Shown here one piece after another: positions 25,487-34,492 of a stretch of DNA of 64,000 nt (its first letter is position 1; each line of letters starts with the position of its first letter). Location: positions 62,001 through 126,000 of the forward strand of contig NZ_VJZZ01000007.1 in the NCBI RefSeq assembly GCF_009659535.1. Direction: 5' to 3'. Under the pieces are notes generated by a model. That model was given only the letters and a program-made list of their open reading frames with translations, had not been told where the DNA came from and searched no databases. Source of the stretch: Aggregicoccus sp. 17bor-14. GTDB taxonomy: Bacteria > Myxococcota > Myxococcia > Myxococcales > Myxococcaceae. A program made the position numbers and the translations under genes.

Positions 25487-26353
25487 TCAGGGGTGGTGCG
25501 GCTGCAGCGCCGCGTCGAAGAAGGCGCGCAGGCGGCGCGGGTACTCGGCCGGGGCCGCCTCCACCAGGTGGCCGTGGCCTGCGCCCGGCACCCGCCAGCT
25601 CGCCCCCGAGGGCGCCGCGGCGAGCAGCGCGGCGTTCATCTCGGTGTCGCGCTCGAGCGCGCCCACCACCAGCCACACCGGCCTCGGCGCGAGCGCGTGC
25701 AGCGCGTCCACGGTGCGCACCGCCGCCAGGTCGATGTGGCGGCGCCAGAAGGGCAGGCGCATGCCGAGGCGCGAGAGCGGGTCGCGGTGCCCGCAGTCGA
25801 AGTCCACCTCGTCCGAGAGCAGCGTGTAGGGGGAGACGAGCGCCACGGCGCCCAGCCCCGCGTCGCGCGCCGCCACGTCCGCGAGCGCGCTCGCCCCGAT
25901 GGAGAAGCCCAGGCCGCCCACGCGCGCCGGGTCCACCTGCGGCTGCGCCCGCACCCACGCGAGCGCCGCCTCCACGTCGCGCCGCTCCTCGTTGCCCCAG
26001 GTGGTGGCCTCGCCCGCGCTCTCGCCGTGGGCGCGCAGGTCGAAGAGCAGCACGCCGTAGCCCGCCTCGAGCAGCACCCGCGCCTCGGGCAAGAGCCCCT
26101 GGCGCCCCTGCCCGAGCCCGTGCACCAGCACCACCGTGGCGCCGTTGCGCGGCGGCACGAACCAGCCCGAGAGCCCGAGCCCGTCCGAGGTGGTGAAGTG
26201 CGCTGCTTGCGCGGGCGGCAGCTCCGCGGGCCACTGGGCGCGCGGGCGCGGGTAGTGGAAGAGCCGCTCGGAGTAGAGCGCGGCGCGCGCCACCGGGGCG
26301 AGCACGAGCCCCAGCGCCGCCACCCCTGCTGCCCACCGCACTGCGCTGCGCAT
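25487..26353 (-). CDS. Alpha/beta hydrolase, exported or membrane-anchored
   Basis: A 288-residue alpha/beta hydrolase. An N-terminal hydrophobic segment (about 5-24, AAGVAALGLVLAPVARAAL) is a signal peptide or anchor. The oxyanion region is VVLVHGLGQG, the nucleophile elbow GLGFSIGAS places Ser151, and the catalytic His is in PGAGHGHLVEAAP. Fold resembles the bem46/YqkD-type serine hydrolases. Substrate is unknown; its position between an acyltransferase and a FemAB-like gene suggests de-esterification of a surface or secreted product, which is inference. Confidence 0.85.
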   Translation of the reverse strand: MRSAVRWAAGVAALGLVLAPVARAALYSERLFHYPRPRAQWPAELPPAQAAHFTTSDGLGLSGWFVPPRNGATVVLVHGLGQGRQGLLPEARVLLEAGYGVLLFDLRAHGESAGEATTWGNEERRDVEAALAWVRAQPQVDPARVGGLGFSIGASALADVAARDAGLGAVALVSPYTLLSDEVDFDCGHRDPLSRLGMRLPFWRRHIDLAAVRTVDALHALAPRPVWLVVGALERDTEMNAALLAAAPSGASWRVPGAGHGHLVEAAPAEYPRRLRAFFDAALQPHHP

Positions 26354-26385
26354 CGTGCCTTCCCTCCCGCTCACGGCCCGCGCGC

Positions 26386-27549
26386 CTAGCCGGCGCTGCG
26401 CTTGAGGAAGCGCTCCGCGAGCTGGCTCAGGCGCGGGCTCGCCATCGCGCGGCGCGCCCGCTGGTAGCCGTCCCACGCGAGGCTGCCGCGCAGGCTGGGC
26501 GAGAGCTCGAGCGCCTCGCGGTAGCGCACGCACTCCGGCCCCCAGCGCGTCTTGGACACGTCCTCCCCGGTGGAGAGGTTCACCGTGCGCAGGCCCCGCT
26601 CGATGCTCCAGCGCAGCGCCTCGGCCACCAGCGTGGTCATCACGCTGTACTGCGCGAAGGCCGGGTCGTAGCCCGAGTAGTAGAGGTAGAGGCTGTCGCC
26701 CAGCAGGAAGCCCACGCGCGCGGCCACCACCGCGTCGCCCAGGTGCAGCAGGAACACGCGGGTGACGCCGCGCCCGGCGAGCCGCGCGCACACGTCCCCG
26801 AGGAAGCCCTGCGCCTCGTCGCTCGAGAACACGTCGCGGTGGCGCACCGTGTCCTCGCGGCTCGCGCGCGCCGCGTGCAGGCGCAGGAAGTGCGCGACTC
26901 CCTCGGCCACCTGCGCGGGGCCCTCGGCCACCTCGAGCCGCGGCTCGAGCCCATCGCGGCGGGGCGCGTTGTAGCACTTGCGCAGCGACTCCTTGATGTT
27001 GCGCTTGAGCCCCGAGCGGAAGGTCTCCCAGTCCGCGGGCAGGGGCATCAGGAAGTCCGGCGTCTCGCGCACCCAGCGCACGCCCGGCTGCGCCCGCAGC
27101 AGCGCCTCCGCCTCGCTGCCCTCCTGCACGCTGCCCCAGTTCATCCAGTCCCACTCGCCGGCGCGCGTGCGCAGGTGCGCGCGCAGCGCGCCGAACACCG
27201 CCGCCTCGTGCCCGGGCCGGCAGGTGATGCTGCGCACCTCGGTCATGTTCGGGTCCGCGCCGAAGGGCTGCAGCTCGCGCAGGCGCAGGGGGCCCACCGA
27301 GGGGCGGTGGGTGAGCATGAAGGGCGCCACCGCGAGCAGCTCGCCAGCCTCCGAGTGCACCGCGTGCACCCAGAGCCGGTCTCCCACGCTGCGCTGGCGC
27401 GCGCGCATGTGCTGCCACCACGCGTCCTGCCACTCCCAGAGCCGGAAGGGCAGGCCGCCGTGCGCCTCGGCGCCGAGCTGCTGCCACGCGGGCTGCAGCG
27501 CGCGCAGGCGCTCGGGCGTCTCGTGCGACTCGACGCGAAGTGCGCTCAC
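26386..27549 (-). CDS. FemAB/BioF2-like GNAT acyltransferase (Acetyltransf_6)
   Basis: A 387-residue protein of the GNAT fold class linked with exopolysaccharide loci (PF13480-like). Recognisable parts are FRLWEWQDAWWQHM, GSGLKRNIKESL-type FRSGLKRNIKESLRKCY, and the C-terminal GNAT half GFLLGDSLYLYYSGYDPAFAQYSVMTTLVAEALRWSIERGLRTVNL. The last motif (Y-S-G-x-D, then conserved helix and N-L-x-x-G) is typical. It transfers an acyl or aminoacyl group to a sugar or peptide. The GTG start at 27549 overlaps the glycosyltransferase stop (GTGA), arguing for a shared pathway. Confidence 0.85.
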   Translation of the reverse strand: MSALRVESHETPERLRALQPAWQQLGAEAHGGLPFRLWEWQDAWWQHMRARQRSVGDRLWVHAVHSEAGELLAVAPFMLTHRPSVGPLRLRELQPFGADPNMTEVRSITCRPGHEAAVFGALRAHLRTRAGEWDWMNWGSVQEGSEAEALLRAQPGVRWVRETPDFLMPLPADWETFRSGLKRNIKESLRKCYNAPRRDGLEPRLEVAEGPAQVAEGVAHFLRLHAARASREDTVRHRDVFSSDEAQGFLGDVCARLAGRGVTRVFLLHLGDAVVAARVGFLLGDSLYLYYSGYDPAFAQYSVMTTLVAEALRWSIERGLRTVNLSTGEDVSKTRWGPECVRYREALELSPSLRGSLAWDGYQRARRAMASPRLSQLAERFLKRSAG

Positions 27550-28361
27550 AGCCACCGCAGCACCGTCCTCGCGCACAGCTTGAGCGCCGTGAGCTCCAGC
27601 TGCCCGTACGTCTCGCGGTAGCGCTCGTAGATGGCGCCGTACGAGCGCACCACGCGCTCGGAGTGGGCGTCGTGCATGAGCGAGGTCTCGCCCGTGCGGT
27701 AGTGCACCACCACCTCGTCCAGGAAGACGAAGCCGAAGCGGCGGATGACGCGCAGGTAGAAGTCCACGTCCTCCACCACCAGGCACTCGGTGCGGTAGCC
27801 GCCCAGCGGCGCCACGCACTCGCGGCGCACCATGCAGGCGCTGTTCACCAGCACCGTGGGCCGGAACAGCATGTTGGTGGCCATCCAGCGGCGCGAGCCC
27901 ACCTTCTGGGCCCGCTTGGCGCGGCGCGCCGCGTCCGCGAAGTAGGCGCGCTGGTGCGCGAGCACCTCGGCGTTGTTGCCGAAGGGGTCCACGCGGCCGA
28001 ACACCATGCCGGCGCGCGGGTTCGCATCCAGCGCGGCCACCATGGCGCGGTAGGCGCCCGCGGCCACCCGGTCGTCGTCGTCCAGGAAGTGCACGTAGCG
28101 GCCGCGCGCCACCGGCCAGCCCTCGTTGCGCACCACCGCCGGGTCACCCCCGGTGGGCACCTCGCGCTTCACGTACGTGAGGCGCGCGTCGCGGAATGCC
28201 TCCACCACCTCGCGCGCCGAGCCCTCGGGGCTGTCGTCCAGGACACGCACCTCCACCTGGACGCCCTCTTGCGCGAGCACGCTCTCCAGCGCCTCGCGCA
28301 GCGCCTGGGGCCGGCGGAAGGTGGGGATGACGACGGAGACGTCCGGGACGTCGGAGACCAT
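27546..28361 (-). CDS. Family 2 glycosyltransferase
   Basis: A 271-residue inverting glycosyltransferase with a GT-A fold. It has VSVVIPTFRRPQALREALESVLAQ, the acidic VLDDSPEGSA, and the metal-binding HFLDDDDRV, followed by CLVVEDVDFYLRVIRRFG. It is cytoplasmic with no membrane helix. The ATG at 28361 places the start six residues before the first strand; an ATG at 28379 is possible. It is translationally coupled to the FemAB-like gene. Donor and acceptor are not predictable. Confidence 0.9.
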   Translation of the reverse strand: MVSDVPDVSVVIPTFRRPQALREALESVLAQEGVQVEVRVLDDSPEGSAREVVEAFRDARLTYVKREVPTGGDPAVVRNEGWPVARGRYVHFLDDDDRVAAGAYRAMVAALDANPRAGMVFGRVDPFGNNAEVLAHQRAYFADAARRAKRAQKVGSRRWMATNMLFRPTVLVNSACMVRRECVAPLGGYRTECLVVEDVDFYLRVIRRFGFVFLDEVVVHYRTGETSLMHDAHSERVVRSYGAIYERYRETYGQLELTALKLCARTVLRWL

Positions 28362-28457
28362 GGGAGCTGTGCCTTGCATGTGCAGAATTTGGGGCGCGCT
28401 GTATGACCCTGCCAGGGGTACAGCGGCCACGGATGGGGGGAAAGGTGTGCCCCTTTA

Positions 28458-29486
28458 CTACGAGCCGCGGGTGAAGAGGGCCTTTGCGCGCCGCCCCACC
28501 GCCGAGCTCACCCGGTGCCGGGCGAGGCGCAGGGCGTGGGCGAGCGAGAAGTGGTGCTGGAAGAGGCCGCGCACGCGCGGGTCCAGCTCGCGGTAGAGCT
28601 GCGGGTCCAGGTTGTAGGAGGCGTCGCCGTAGAAGTACTCGTAGCCCGCGCGGAAGTAGGCCGTGGTGAGCAGGGTGCGCGGCTGCTCACTGCCGCTGGG
28701 CGTGCCGCGGTGCCACATGGACAGGTCTCGCACGAGGATCTCCCCGGGCTGCAGCGTCACCTTCACGCTCGGGAAGTACTCGGCGAGCCGCTCCACCGGG
28801 GGGTTGCGCCCGTCCTGCACGTAGGGCGCGAGCCCGAAGCGCTCGAACAGCCCCGAGGACCACATGTGGCTGCCGCCCGGCCACACCTCGGTGGGACCGT
28901 TGTGCAGCCCGCACTCGGCGATCGGCACGTTCACGATGAAGCCGCGCGGCCGCCACTGGCCCTGGTGGATGACCCGGTCCTGGTCGATGTCGCTGTGCGG
29001 CGACTGCAGCATCGCCCCCTTCACGCAGGTGTCGCTCGAGACGTACTTGCAGTAGAAGCCGGGCCCCAGCAGCTGCTCGAGCACCGGCATCACGAAGGCG
29101 TTCGCCAGCAGCTCCGGCGAGCCCATGATGCCGGTGAGGCGCGGGAAGATGCGCCAGCGCGACTTGCGGAACCAGAAGGTGGCTCCCTTGCGCCCGGACA
29201 CGTAGGTGTGGCGCACCGCATCCGGGCTGCCGTCCGTCTCCACCGCGTCCAGCGTGGACCGGCAGTCCGCGTAGATCTCCGCCACCTCCGCGCGCAGCCG
29301 CTCCACGAACTCCGGGCGCAGCGCGTCCTTGAGGATGACGTAGCCACGAAAGGCGAGGATGGCCGCCGCGAGCTCCCGGTGCTCGGCGCTCATCACCCCC
29401 TCCGCTTGCTCGCGGGGGGTGAGCTGCAGCGTCTGCAGGGGAAGCGTGTCCGGACGGACGTCCGCGGGGCGGGCGAGGGCGTTCAT
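28458..29486 (-). CDS. Phytanoyl-CoA dioxygenase (PhyH)-family oxygenase
   Basis: A 342-residue Fe(II)/2-oxoglutarate oxygenase of the PhyH family. The iron triad is visible as His164/Asp166 in SPHSDIDQD and His259 in MWHRGTPSG. RGYVILKDAL and GPTEVWPGGSHMWSSG are family hallmarks. Members hydroxylate lipids or natural products. It is the first gene on the minus strand before the GT2/FemAB/hydrolase/acyltransferase series, with a 96-base gap, and may hydroxylate the molecule those genes decorate. A 13-base palindrome lies about 78 bases upstream of its start. Confidence 0.85.
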   Translation of the reverse strand: MNALARPADVRPDTLPLQTLQLTPREQAEGVMSAEHRELAAAILAFRGYVILKDALRPEFVERLRAEVAEIYADCRSTLDAVETDGSPDAVRHTYVSGRKGATFWFRKSRWRIFPRLTGIMGSPELLANAFVMPVLEQLLGPGFYCKYVSSDTCVKGAMLQSPHSDIDQDRVIHQGQWRPRGFIVNVPIAECGLHNGPTEVWPGGSHMWSSGLFERFGLAPYVQDGRNPPVERLAEYFPSVKVTLQPGEILVRDLSMWHRGTPSGSEQPRTLLTTAYFRAGYEYFYGDASYNLDPQLYRELDPRVRGLFQHHFSLAHALRLARHRVSSAVGRRAKALFTRGS

Positions 29487-29563
29487 GAGGGCTCGGAGGG
29501 GCTTGGAGAGACAGGAGAACGGTGGCCGGGGGACCCGACACGACACTCGCTGGCTCAGCCCCC

Positions 29564-29576
29564 CCTACACTGTAGG
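29564..29576. promoter_or_regulatory. 13-base palindrome upstream of the PhyH-family gene
   Basis: CCTACA-C-TGTAGG is a perfect inverted repeat with a one-base centre in the 135-base gap between the creatininase-like and PhyH genes, about 78 bases upstream of the PhyH start. It is a candidate operator; no bound regulator can be named. Confidence 0.35.
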
Positions 29577-29621
29577 ATTACACCAGCGGCCGACGCGCTG
29601 TCATCCTGGGGTCGCCGTGAC

Positions 29622-30383
29622 TCAGGGGGCGTCCAGCGCCGAGAGCACCGCGTCCGCGAGCACTCCGAGCAGCCGCTTCCCCTCCTCGGCCGAGGCACTG
29701 CGGGGATCCCCGAAGTAGGCCTCGGGCCCTCCCGCCTCGTGGAAGTCCCTGGCCCCGGCCTTGATGCGCGCCGGCAGGTCCACCTCCACGGCCGCGAGCC
29801 CCGCGAGCGCGTCCTGGTCCACCAGCTCGGGCGCCGCGGCGAGCATGAGGCTGGTCTCGTAGCAGCCCGCGTGGCTGCCGCCGTGGGTGAACTCCCGGCC
29901 CAGCAGGGGCCCGGTGGGCGGGCGGCGGTGGTCGGGCGCCAGCACGCGCGCGCCGCTGCGCTCGCGCGCGGCCTTCGCCGCCTCGTGCACCACGCGGAAG
30001 TGCGCGGGCTCCAGGTGGTGGTTCACCGCGAGCGTCGCCGCAAAGCCGTGCCCCGCGATGCCCGCGAGCGCGTCCGCGAGCAGCGCGCGCGCCGTGTCCG
30101 CCGCGAGGCTCACCGTGCCGCTGAAGGACGCGGCGAAGTCGGTGAGACCGTAGGCCACCGGCGGAAAGAGCAGCGCCTGCACCCCGCGCTCGCTCTCCAG
30201 GCGCCGCGCCACCTCGCGGCACACCGCCTGGGCGATGAGCACGTCCACCGCGAGCGGCAGGTGGGGCCCGTGCGCTTCCGTCGAGCCCACCGGCAGGAGC
30301 GCCACTGCGCCGCCGCGGGCGAGCGCGCGCACGCGCGGCCAGGAGAGGTGGGCGGCCTCCAGCGCGCGAAACGGGCTGCTCAT
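29622..30383 (-). CDS. Creatininase-family amidohydrolase
   Basis: A 253-residue metal-dependent amidohydrolase. Family motifs are ALLPVGSTEAHGPHLPLAVD (metal-binding Glu, His and Asp), the NHH of AVNHHLEPAHF and HGGSHAGCYETS (His and Glu). Relatives include creatinine amidohydrolase, a riboflavin-pathway formamide hydrolase and the mycofactocin protease MftE. Nothing here decides between them. Its ATG overlaps the stop of the aryl-CoA ligase gene (ATGA), a coupling that suggests it acts in the same route, perhaps by hydrolysing an amide. That step is inference. Confidence 0.85.
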   Translation of the reverse strand: MSSPFRALEAAHLSWPRVRALARGGAVALLPVGSTEAHGPHLPLAVDVLIAQAVCREVARRLESERGVQALLFPPVAYGLTDFAASFSGTVSLAADTARALLADALAGIAGHGFAATLAVNHHLEPAHFRVVHEAAKAARERSGARVLAPDHRRPPTGPLLGREFTHGGSHAGCYETSLMLAAAPELVDQDALAGLAAVEVDLPARIKAGARDFHEAGGPEAYFGDPRSASAEEGKRLLGVLADAVLSALDAP

Positions 30384-31957
30384 GCGCGCAGCTCCCCCTT
30401 GAGCACCTTGCCGCGCTCGCTGCGCGGCAGCGCCTCCACGAAGCGCACCTCGCGCGGCGCCTTGTACGCGGCGAGCTGCGCGCGCACGTGCGCCTTGAGC
30501 GCCTCGGCGAGCTCGGGGCTGCCCGCGTGCCCGGGCTGCAGCGCCACGAAGGCGCGCGGCTTGTCCAGGCCGTCGTGGTCCTTGAAGCCCACCACCGCCG
30601 CCTCGCGCACCGCCGGGTGGCTGAGCAGCGCGTTCTCCACCTCCACCGGCGCGAGCCACTTGCCGCTCACCTTGAGCAGGTCGTCCCCGCGGCCGCAGAA
30701 GTAGAAGTAGCCCTCCTCGTCCTGGCGGAACTTGTCCGCCGAGACGCACCAGTCCCCGCGGAAGGTGTGCTTGCTCTTCTCGTGCTCGCGCCAGTACTCG
30801 AGCGCCATCGAGTCGCCGCGCACCCACAGGGTGCCCACCTCGCCGCGCGGCAGCTCGTGCCCCTCGTCGTCGCACACCCGGGCCTCGTAGCCCTCGACCA
30901 CGCGCCCCAGCGCGCCGAGCTTCACGTCGCCCGGGCGGTTGGTGATGAAGATGTGGAACATCTCCGCGCTGCCGATGCCGTCCAGCACCTCCACGCCCGT
31001 GCGCGCGCGGAAGCGGTGGTAGAGCTCCGCGGGCAGCGCCTCACCCGCGCTCACGCACAGCCGCAGGCAGGAGAAGTCCGTGCCCTCCGCCTCGGGCGCG
31101 CTCGCCAGCTGGTTGAGCGCGGTGGGCACCGCGGTGAGCAGCGTGGGCCGGAAGCGGCGCACCAGCGCGCAGAGGCGCTCGGGGGTGGGCTTCTCGGGGA
31201 AGAGCACGCTCGCGGCGCCGGCGAGCAGCGGGAAGAGCAGGTTGGTCCCCAGCGCGTAGCCGAAGGCGAGCTTGGGCACGCTGAGCATCACGTCCCCGGG
31301 CCGGTAGCCGAGGATGGGCAGCCCGTAGGTGAGCGCGTTGTAGAGGAAGTCGTGCGCCTTGTGCACCGCGCCCTTCGGGAAGCCCGTGGAGCCCGAGGTG
31401 AAGAGCCACACCGCCGCGTCGTCCCTGTGCGTGGGGTGGAAGTGCGGGTCCGGCGTCGCCTCGGCGAGCGCGCGCTCGTAGGCAACGTGTGCGCCCGCTC
31501 CCGCGCCTGCCTCGCCACTTCCCACCACCAGCACCCGGCGCAGGCGCGGGCAGTGGGGCAGGGCCGCCTCCACCAGCGGCAGCACGCTCGCGTGCGCGAC
31601 GAGCAGCGTGGCCCCGGTGTACTCGAGGTAGTAGCGCACCTCCTCGGGCTTGAGGTCCGGGCTCACCGCGCCCACCACGCCGCCCGCCTTCACGCAGCCG
31701 AGCCACGCGGAGGCGAAGGCCGGTACGTCCGGCAGCATCAGCAGCACGCGCTGCTCGGGCTGCAGCCCCAGCGCCCGGAACACCGCGCAGGCGCGGTCCA
31801 CCTGGTCCGCGAGCTGCGCGTAGGTGAGCGTCTCCGTCTCGGTGAGCAGCGCCGGTGCATCGCCCCGCGCGGGCAGCTGCCGGTGCAGGAACAGCTCGGC
31901 CAGGTTCAGCCGCTCGGGGAGGTGGCGCCAGTCGAGGGCTGCAGGGGTGGGGTCCAC
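30380..31957 (-). CDS. Benzoate/aminobenzoate-CoA ligase-family enzyme
   Basis: A 525-residue acyl-adenylate-forming ligase. ATP-binding P-loop: LFTSGSTGFPKGAVH. Also visible are DGIGSAEMFHIFITNRPGDVKLG, the hinge ADKFRQDEEGYFYFCGRGDDLLKVSGKW and the catalytic Lys near the end (RGKVLKGELRA). The N-terminus (LPERLNLAELFL) and GIGSAEMFHIF match the benzoate-CoA ligase group, which includes 2-aminobenzoate-CoA ligases. It would activate an aromatic acid to its CoA thioester with ATP. It is coupled to the creatininase-like gene. The exact acid is not determined. Confidence 0.85.
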   Translation of the reverse strand: MDPTPAALDWRHLPERLNLAELFLHRQLPARGDAPALLTETETLTYAQLADQVDRACAVFRALGLQPEQRVLLMLPDVPAFASAWLGCVKAGGVVGAVSPDLKPEEVRYYLEYTGATLLVAHASVLPLVEAALPHCPRLRRVLVVGSGEAGAGAGAHVAYERALAEATPDPHFHPTHRDDAAVWLFTSGSTGFPKGAVHKAHDFLYNALTYGLPILGYRPGDVMLSVPKLAFGYALGTNLLFPLLAGAASVLFPEKPTPERLCALVRRFRPTLLTAVPTALNQLASAPEAEGTDFSCLRLCVSAGEALPAELYHRFRARTGVEVLDGIGSAEMFHIFITNRPGDVKLGALGRVVEGYEARVCDDEGHELPRGEVGTLWVRGDSMALEYWREHEKSKHTFRGDWCVSADKFRQDEEGYFYFCGRGDDLLKVSGKWLAPVEVENALLSHPAVREAAVVGFKDHDGLDKPRAFVALQPGHAGSPELAEALKAHVRAQLAAYKAPREVRFVEALPRSERGKVLKGELRA

Positions 31958-31982
31958 GCGGGGAGTCCTCCTGGGAACAGCG

Positions 31983-32267
31983 TCACGGGTGGTCAGCGGG
32001 GGAGCGCTTGCGGAGCCAGAGGAACACGGCGATCGAGAGCAGCGCGAGCGCGACGGCGCTCGCGGCCTGCAGGCGGCCCAGCGACCGCGCGAGCTCGACC
32101 TCGGCGGCGCACTCGATCGGCTCCAGGCCGGCGCAGTCCGGGCCGGTGAGGCCGCGCAGGGCGAAGAAGGCGAGCATCATGGCGCCCCCGAGCAGCCCCA
32201 GCCCCAGCCCCAGCAGCGCGGCGCGGGCGAGCGACTGCGGCGGGGGGGAGCGGGGCGGGGCGTCCAT
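31983..32267 (-). CDS. Small two-TM membrane protein
   Basis: A 94-residue protein with two hydrophobic helices (about 13-37 and 66-84), and between them a loop containing two Cys (GPDCAGLEPIECAAEVELARSL). The C-terminus is basic (LRKRSPADHP). I recognise no family. It ends 25 bases upstream of the ligase start and is divergent from the glycosyltransferase at 32307. Codon use supports a gene. Confidence 0.6.
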   Translation of the reverse strand: MDAPPRSPPPQSLARAALLGLGLGLLGGAMMLAFFALRGLTGPDCAGLEPIECAAEVELARSLGRLQAASAVALALLSIAVFLWLRKRSPADHP

Positions 32268-32306
32268 GGGCGCGCCCAGGCTAGCCCGCGTATGCTGCGG
32301 CGTCGA

Positions 32307-33416
32307 ATGCGAATCCTCTATGGAGTCGTCGGCGAAGGGATGGGGCACGCCACGCGCTCGCGGGTGCTGCTCGAGGAGCTGGTGAAGAAGCACGAGGTGC
32401 AGATCGTGGTCTCGGGCCGCGCCCGCGACTACCTGCAGCAGCGCTTCCAGAACGTGCGCGGCATCTGGGGCCTCACGCTCGCCTACGAGGGCAACAGCGT
32501 GAAGAGCGTGCAGACGGTGCTGCAGAACGTGCAGGGCGCGCTCAAGGGCTGGCCGCAGAACGTGCGTCAGTATCTGGAGCTGGCGGAGGAGTTCCGCCCC
32601 GACGTGGTGGTGAGCGACTTCGAGAGCTTCAGCTATCTGTTCGCGCGCAACCACTTCCTGCCGGTGGTGAGCGTGGACAACATGCAGGTCATCAACCGCT
32701 GCAAGCACGACCCGGCGCTGCTCGCGGGGCACGAGGACAGCTTCGAGCTGAGCCGCGCGCTGGTGAAGGCGAAGCTGCCGGGCGCCTTCCACTACCTCGT
32801 CACCACCTTCTTCTACCCGCCCGTGCGCAAGGAGCGCACCACGCTCCTGCCCTCCATCCTGCGCCCCGAGGTGCTGGCCGCGCGCAGCGAGCAGGGCGAG
32901 CACCTGCTCGTCTACCAGACCGCCACCACCAACACGCGCCTGCCCGAGGTGCTCAAGCAGAGCGGGCTGCCCTGCCGCATCTACGGGCTGCGCCGCGACC
33001 TGAAGGAGGACCTGGTGGACGGCAACCTCACCTACCGCCCCTTCAGCGAGGCGGGCTTCATCGACGACCTGCGCACCGCGCGCGCCGTGGTGGCGGGCGG
33101 CGGCTACACGCTGATGAGCGAGGCGGTGTACCTGCACAAGCCGCTGCTCGCGCTGCCCCTGGAGGGACAGTTCGAGCAGGTGCTCAACGCGCTCTACCTC
33201 GAGCGCCTGGGCTACGGCATGTACGCGAAGGCGCTCACCGCGGAGAGCCTGCAGGCGTTCCTGCGCCGCGTGCCCGCCTGCGCCGAGGCGCTGCAGGGCT
33301 ACCACCAGGACGGCAACACGCTCATGCTCACCGCACTCGAGGAGCAGCTGCAGCGGGCGAAGGAGGCGGGCGCGGACCCGCTCTCCCTCTGGAAGGACGC
33401 GAAGCCGCGCGCATAG
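32307..33416 (+). CDS. MJ1255/VC2487-type glycosyltransferase
   Basis: A 369-residue GT-B-like protein beginning MRILYGVVGEGMGHATRSRVLLEEL, the signature of the MJ1255/VC2487 glycosyltransferase group. The C-terminal half has ARAVVAGGGYTLMSEAVYLHKPLLALPLEGQFEQ, the MurG-like donor site. It is cytoplasmic. An in-frame ATG at 32292 would add five residues. It stands alone, convergent with the SDR gene seven bases away. Biological acceptor unknown. Confidence 0.87.
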   Translation: MRILYGVVGEGMGHATRSRVLLEELVKKHEVQIVVSGRARDYLQQRFQNVRGIWGLTLAYEGNSVKSVQTVLQNVQGALKGWPQNVRQYLELAEEFRPDVVVSDFESFSYLFARNHFLPVVSVDNMQVINRCKHDPALLAGHEDSFELSRALVKAKLPGAFHYLVTTFFYPPVRKERTTLLPSILRPEVLAARSEQGEHLLVYQTATTNTRLPEVLKQSGLPCRIYGLRRDLKEDLVDGNLTYRPFSEAGFIDDLRTARAVVAGGGYTLMSEAVYLHKPLLALPLEGQFEQVLNALYLERLGYGMYAKALTAESLQAFLRRVPACAEALQGYHQDGNTLMLTALEEQLQRAKEAGADPLSLWKDAKPRA

Positions 33417-33423
33417 GCCTCCG

Positions 33424-34473
33424 TCAGTGCACCGAGGCCGCGCTCTCCTGCGGCCCCACCTCGTTGTTGCGCCGCGCGGCGCGCTGGGTGAGCAGCGTGA
33501 GCCACGAGCGGCTGAGCGGGGTCTCGCTGTCGCGGCCCTTCGCGCTCTCGGGGCTCGCGTCCTGGGGCAGGGCGCGCGCCGCGAGCGCGAGCACGCCGGC
33601 GGTGAGGTTGGGGGCGAGCGCGCGCGAGAGGGCGCCCACCTTCGCCTGAACGCTGAGCACCACCTCGGCGTCGCCGCGGCGGGTGGCGCGCAGGATCTTG
33701 CGCGCCGCGCGCTCCGCGCTCATCGAGAACAGCGGGAGCGAGTCGCTCAGCGAGAACCAGGTGTACTCGGCCTCGCTGTCGCCCCTGAAGTCCGCGTTGC
33801 GAGGGGACCCGGTGCGCATGAGGCCCGGACACACCGTGGTCACCACGATGCCGTAGCGGCGCAGCTCCGCGCGCAGGCCGTCCGAGAGTCCCACCAGCGC
33901 GAACTTGCTCGCGCTGTAGGGCACCAGGTGCGGCACCGCGAGCTTGCCGCCGATGGAGGAGATGTTGACGACGCGGCCCTCGCGGCGCGCCTTCATCTGG
34001 GGCAGCACCGCGAGCGTCGCGTGCAGCGGGCCCCAGAAGTGCGTGTCCATGGCCTCGGCGAAGTCCTCCTCGGTCATCGACTCGAGCGGGCCCGCCTGGA
34101 TGACGCCCGCGTTGTTCACCAGCACGTCCACGCTGCCGAAGCGCGCCTGCACCGCGTCCACCAGGGCCTGCACCTGGGCGCGCTCGCGCACGTCGCAGGC
34201 CTGGGTGAACACCTCGGCGCCCAGGCGCTCGAGCTCCTCTCGGGCACGCGCGAGCGAGTCCTCGTCGCGCGCGCACAGGGCGAGGCGCGCGCCCTCGGCC
34301 GCGAGGTGCCGGGCGAGCACCAGCCCGAGGCCGCGCGAGCCTCCGGTGATGAGCACCGTGCGGCCGCGGAAGGCGTAGCGGTGGCTGAGCGTGGCGCGCA
34401 GTCCCACCGCGGCGCCCAGGGACGCGGCGGCGGCGTTGCGCAGGAGGGAGAGGGTCCGGGAGCGGTCGGCCAT
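33424..34473 (-). CDS. Short-chain dehydrogenase/reductase with C-terminal extension
   Basis: A 349-residue SDR. The Rossmann motif TGGSRGLG (about 44-51), NNAG, and the catalytic YSASK with upstream Ser (NISSIGG) are intact. The N-terminus has a weakly hydrophobic segment (RNAAAASLGAAVGLRATL) that may associate with the membrane, and the C-terminal 100 residues extend past the classical fold. Similar long SDRs act on lipids or fatty aldehydes. The start lies 19 bases after the thioredoxin-like gene on the same strand. Confidence 0.88.
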   Translation of the reverse strand: MADRSRTLSLLRNAAAASLGAAVGLRATLSHRYAFRGRTVLITGGSRGLGLVLARHLAAEGARLALCARDEDSLARAREELERLGAEVFTQACDVRERAQVQALVDAVQARFGSVDVLVNNAGVIQAGPLESMTEEDFAEAMDTHFWGPLHATLAVLPQMKARREGRVVNISSIGGKLAVPHLVPYSASKFALVGLSDGLRAELRRYGIVVTTVCPGLMRTGSPRNADFRGDSEAEYTWFSLSDSLPLFSMSAERAARKILRATRRGDAEVVLSVQAKVGALSRALAPNLTAGVLALAARALPQDASPESAKGRDSETPLSRSWLTLLTQRAARRNNEVGPQESAASVH

Positions 34474-34492
34474 GGGCGGTCTTTCTCCGGGG

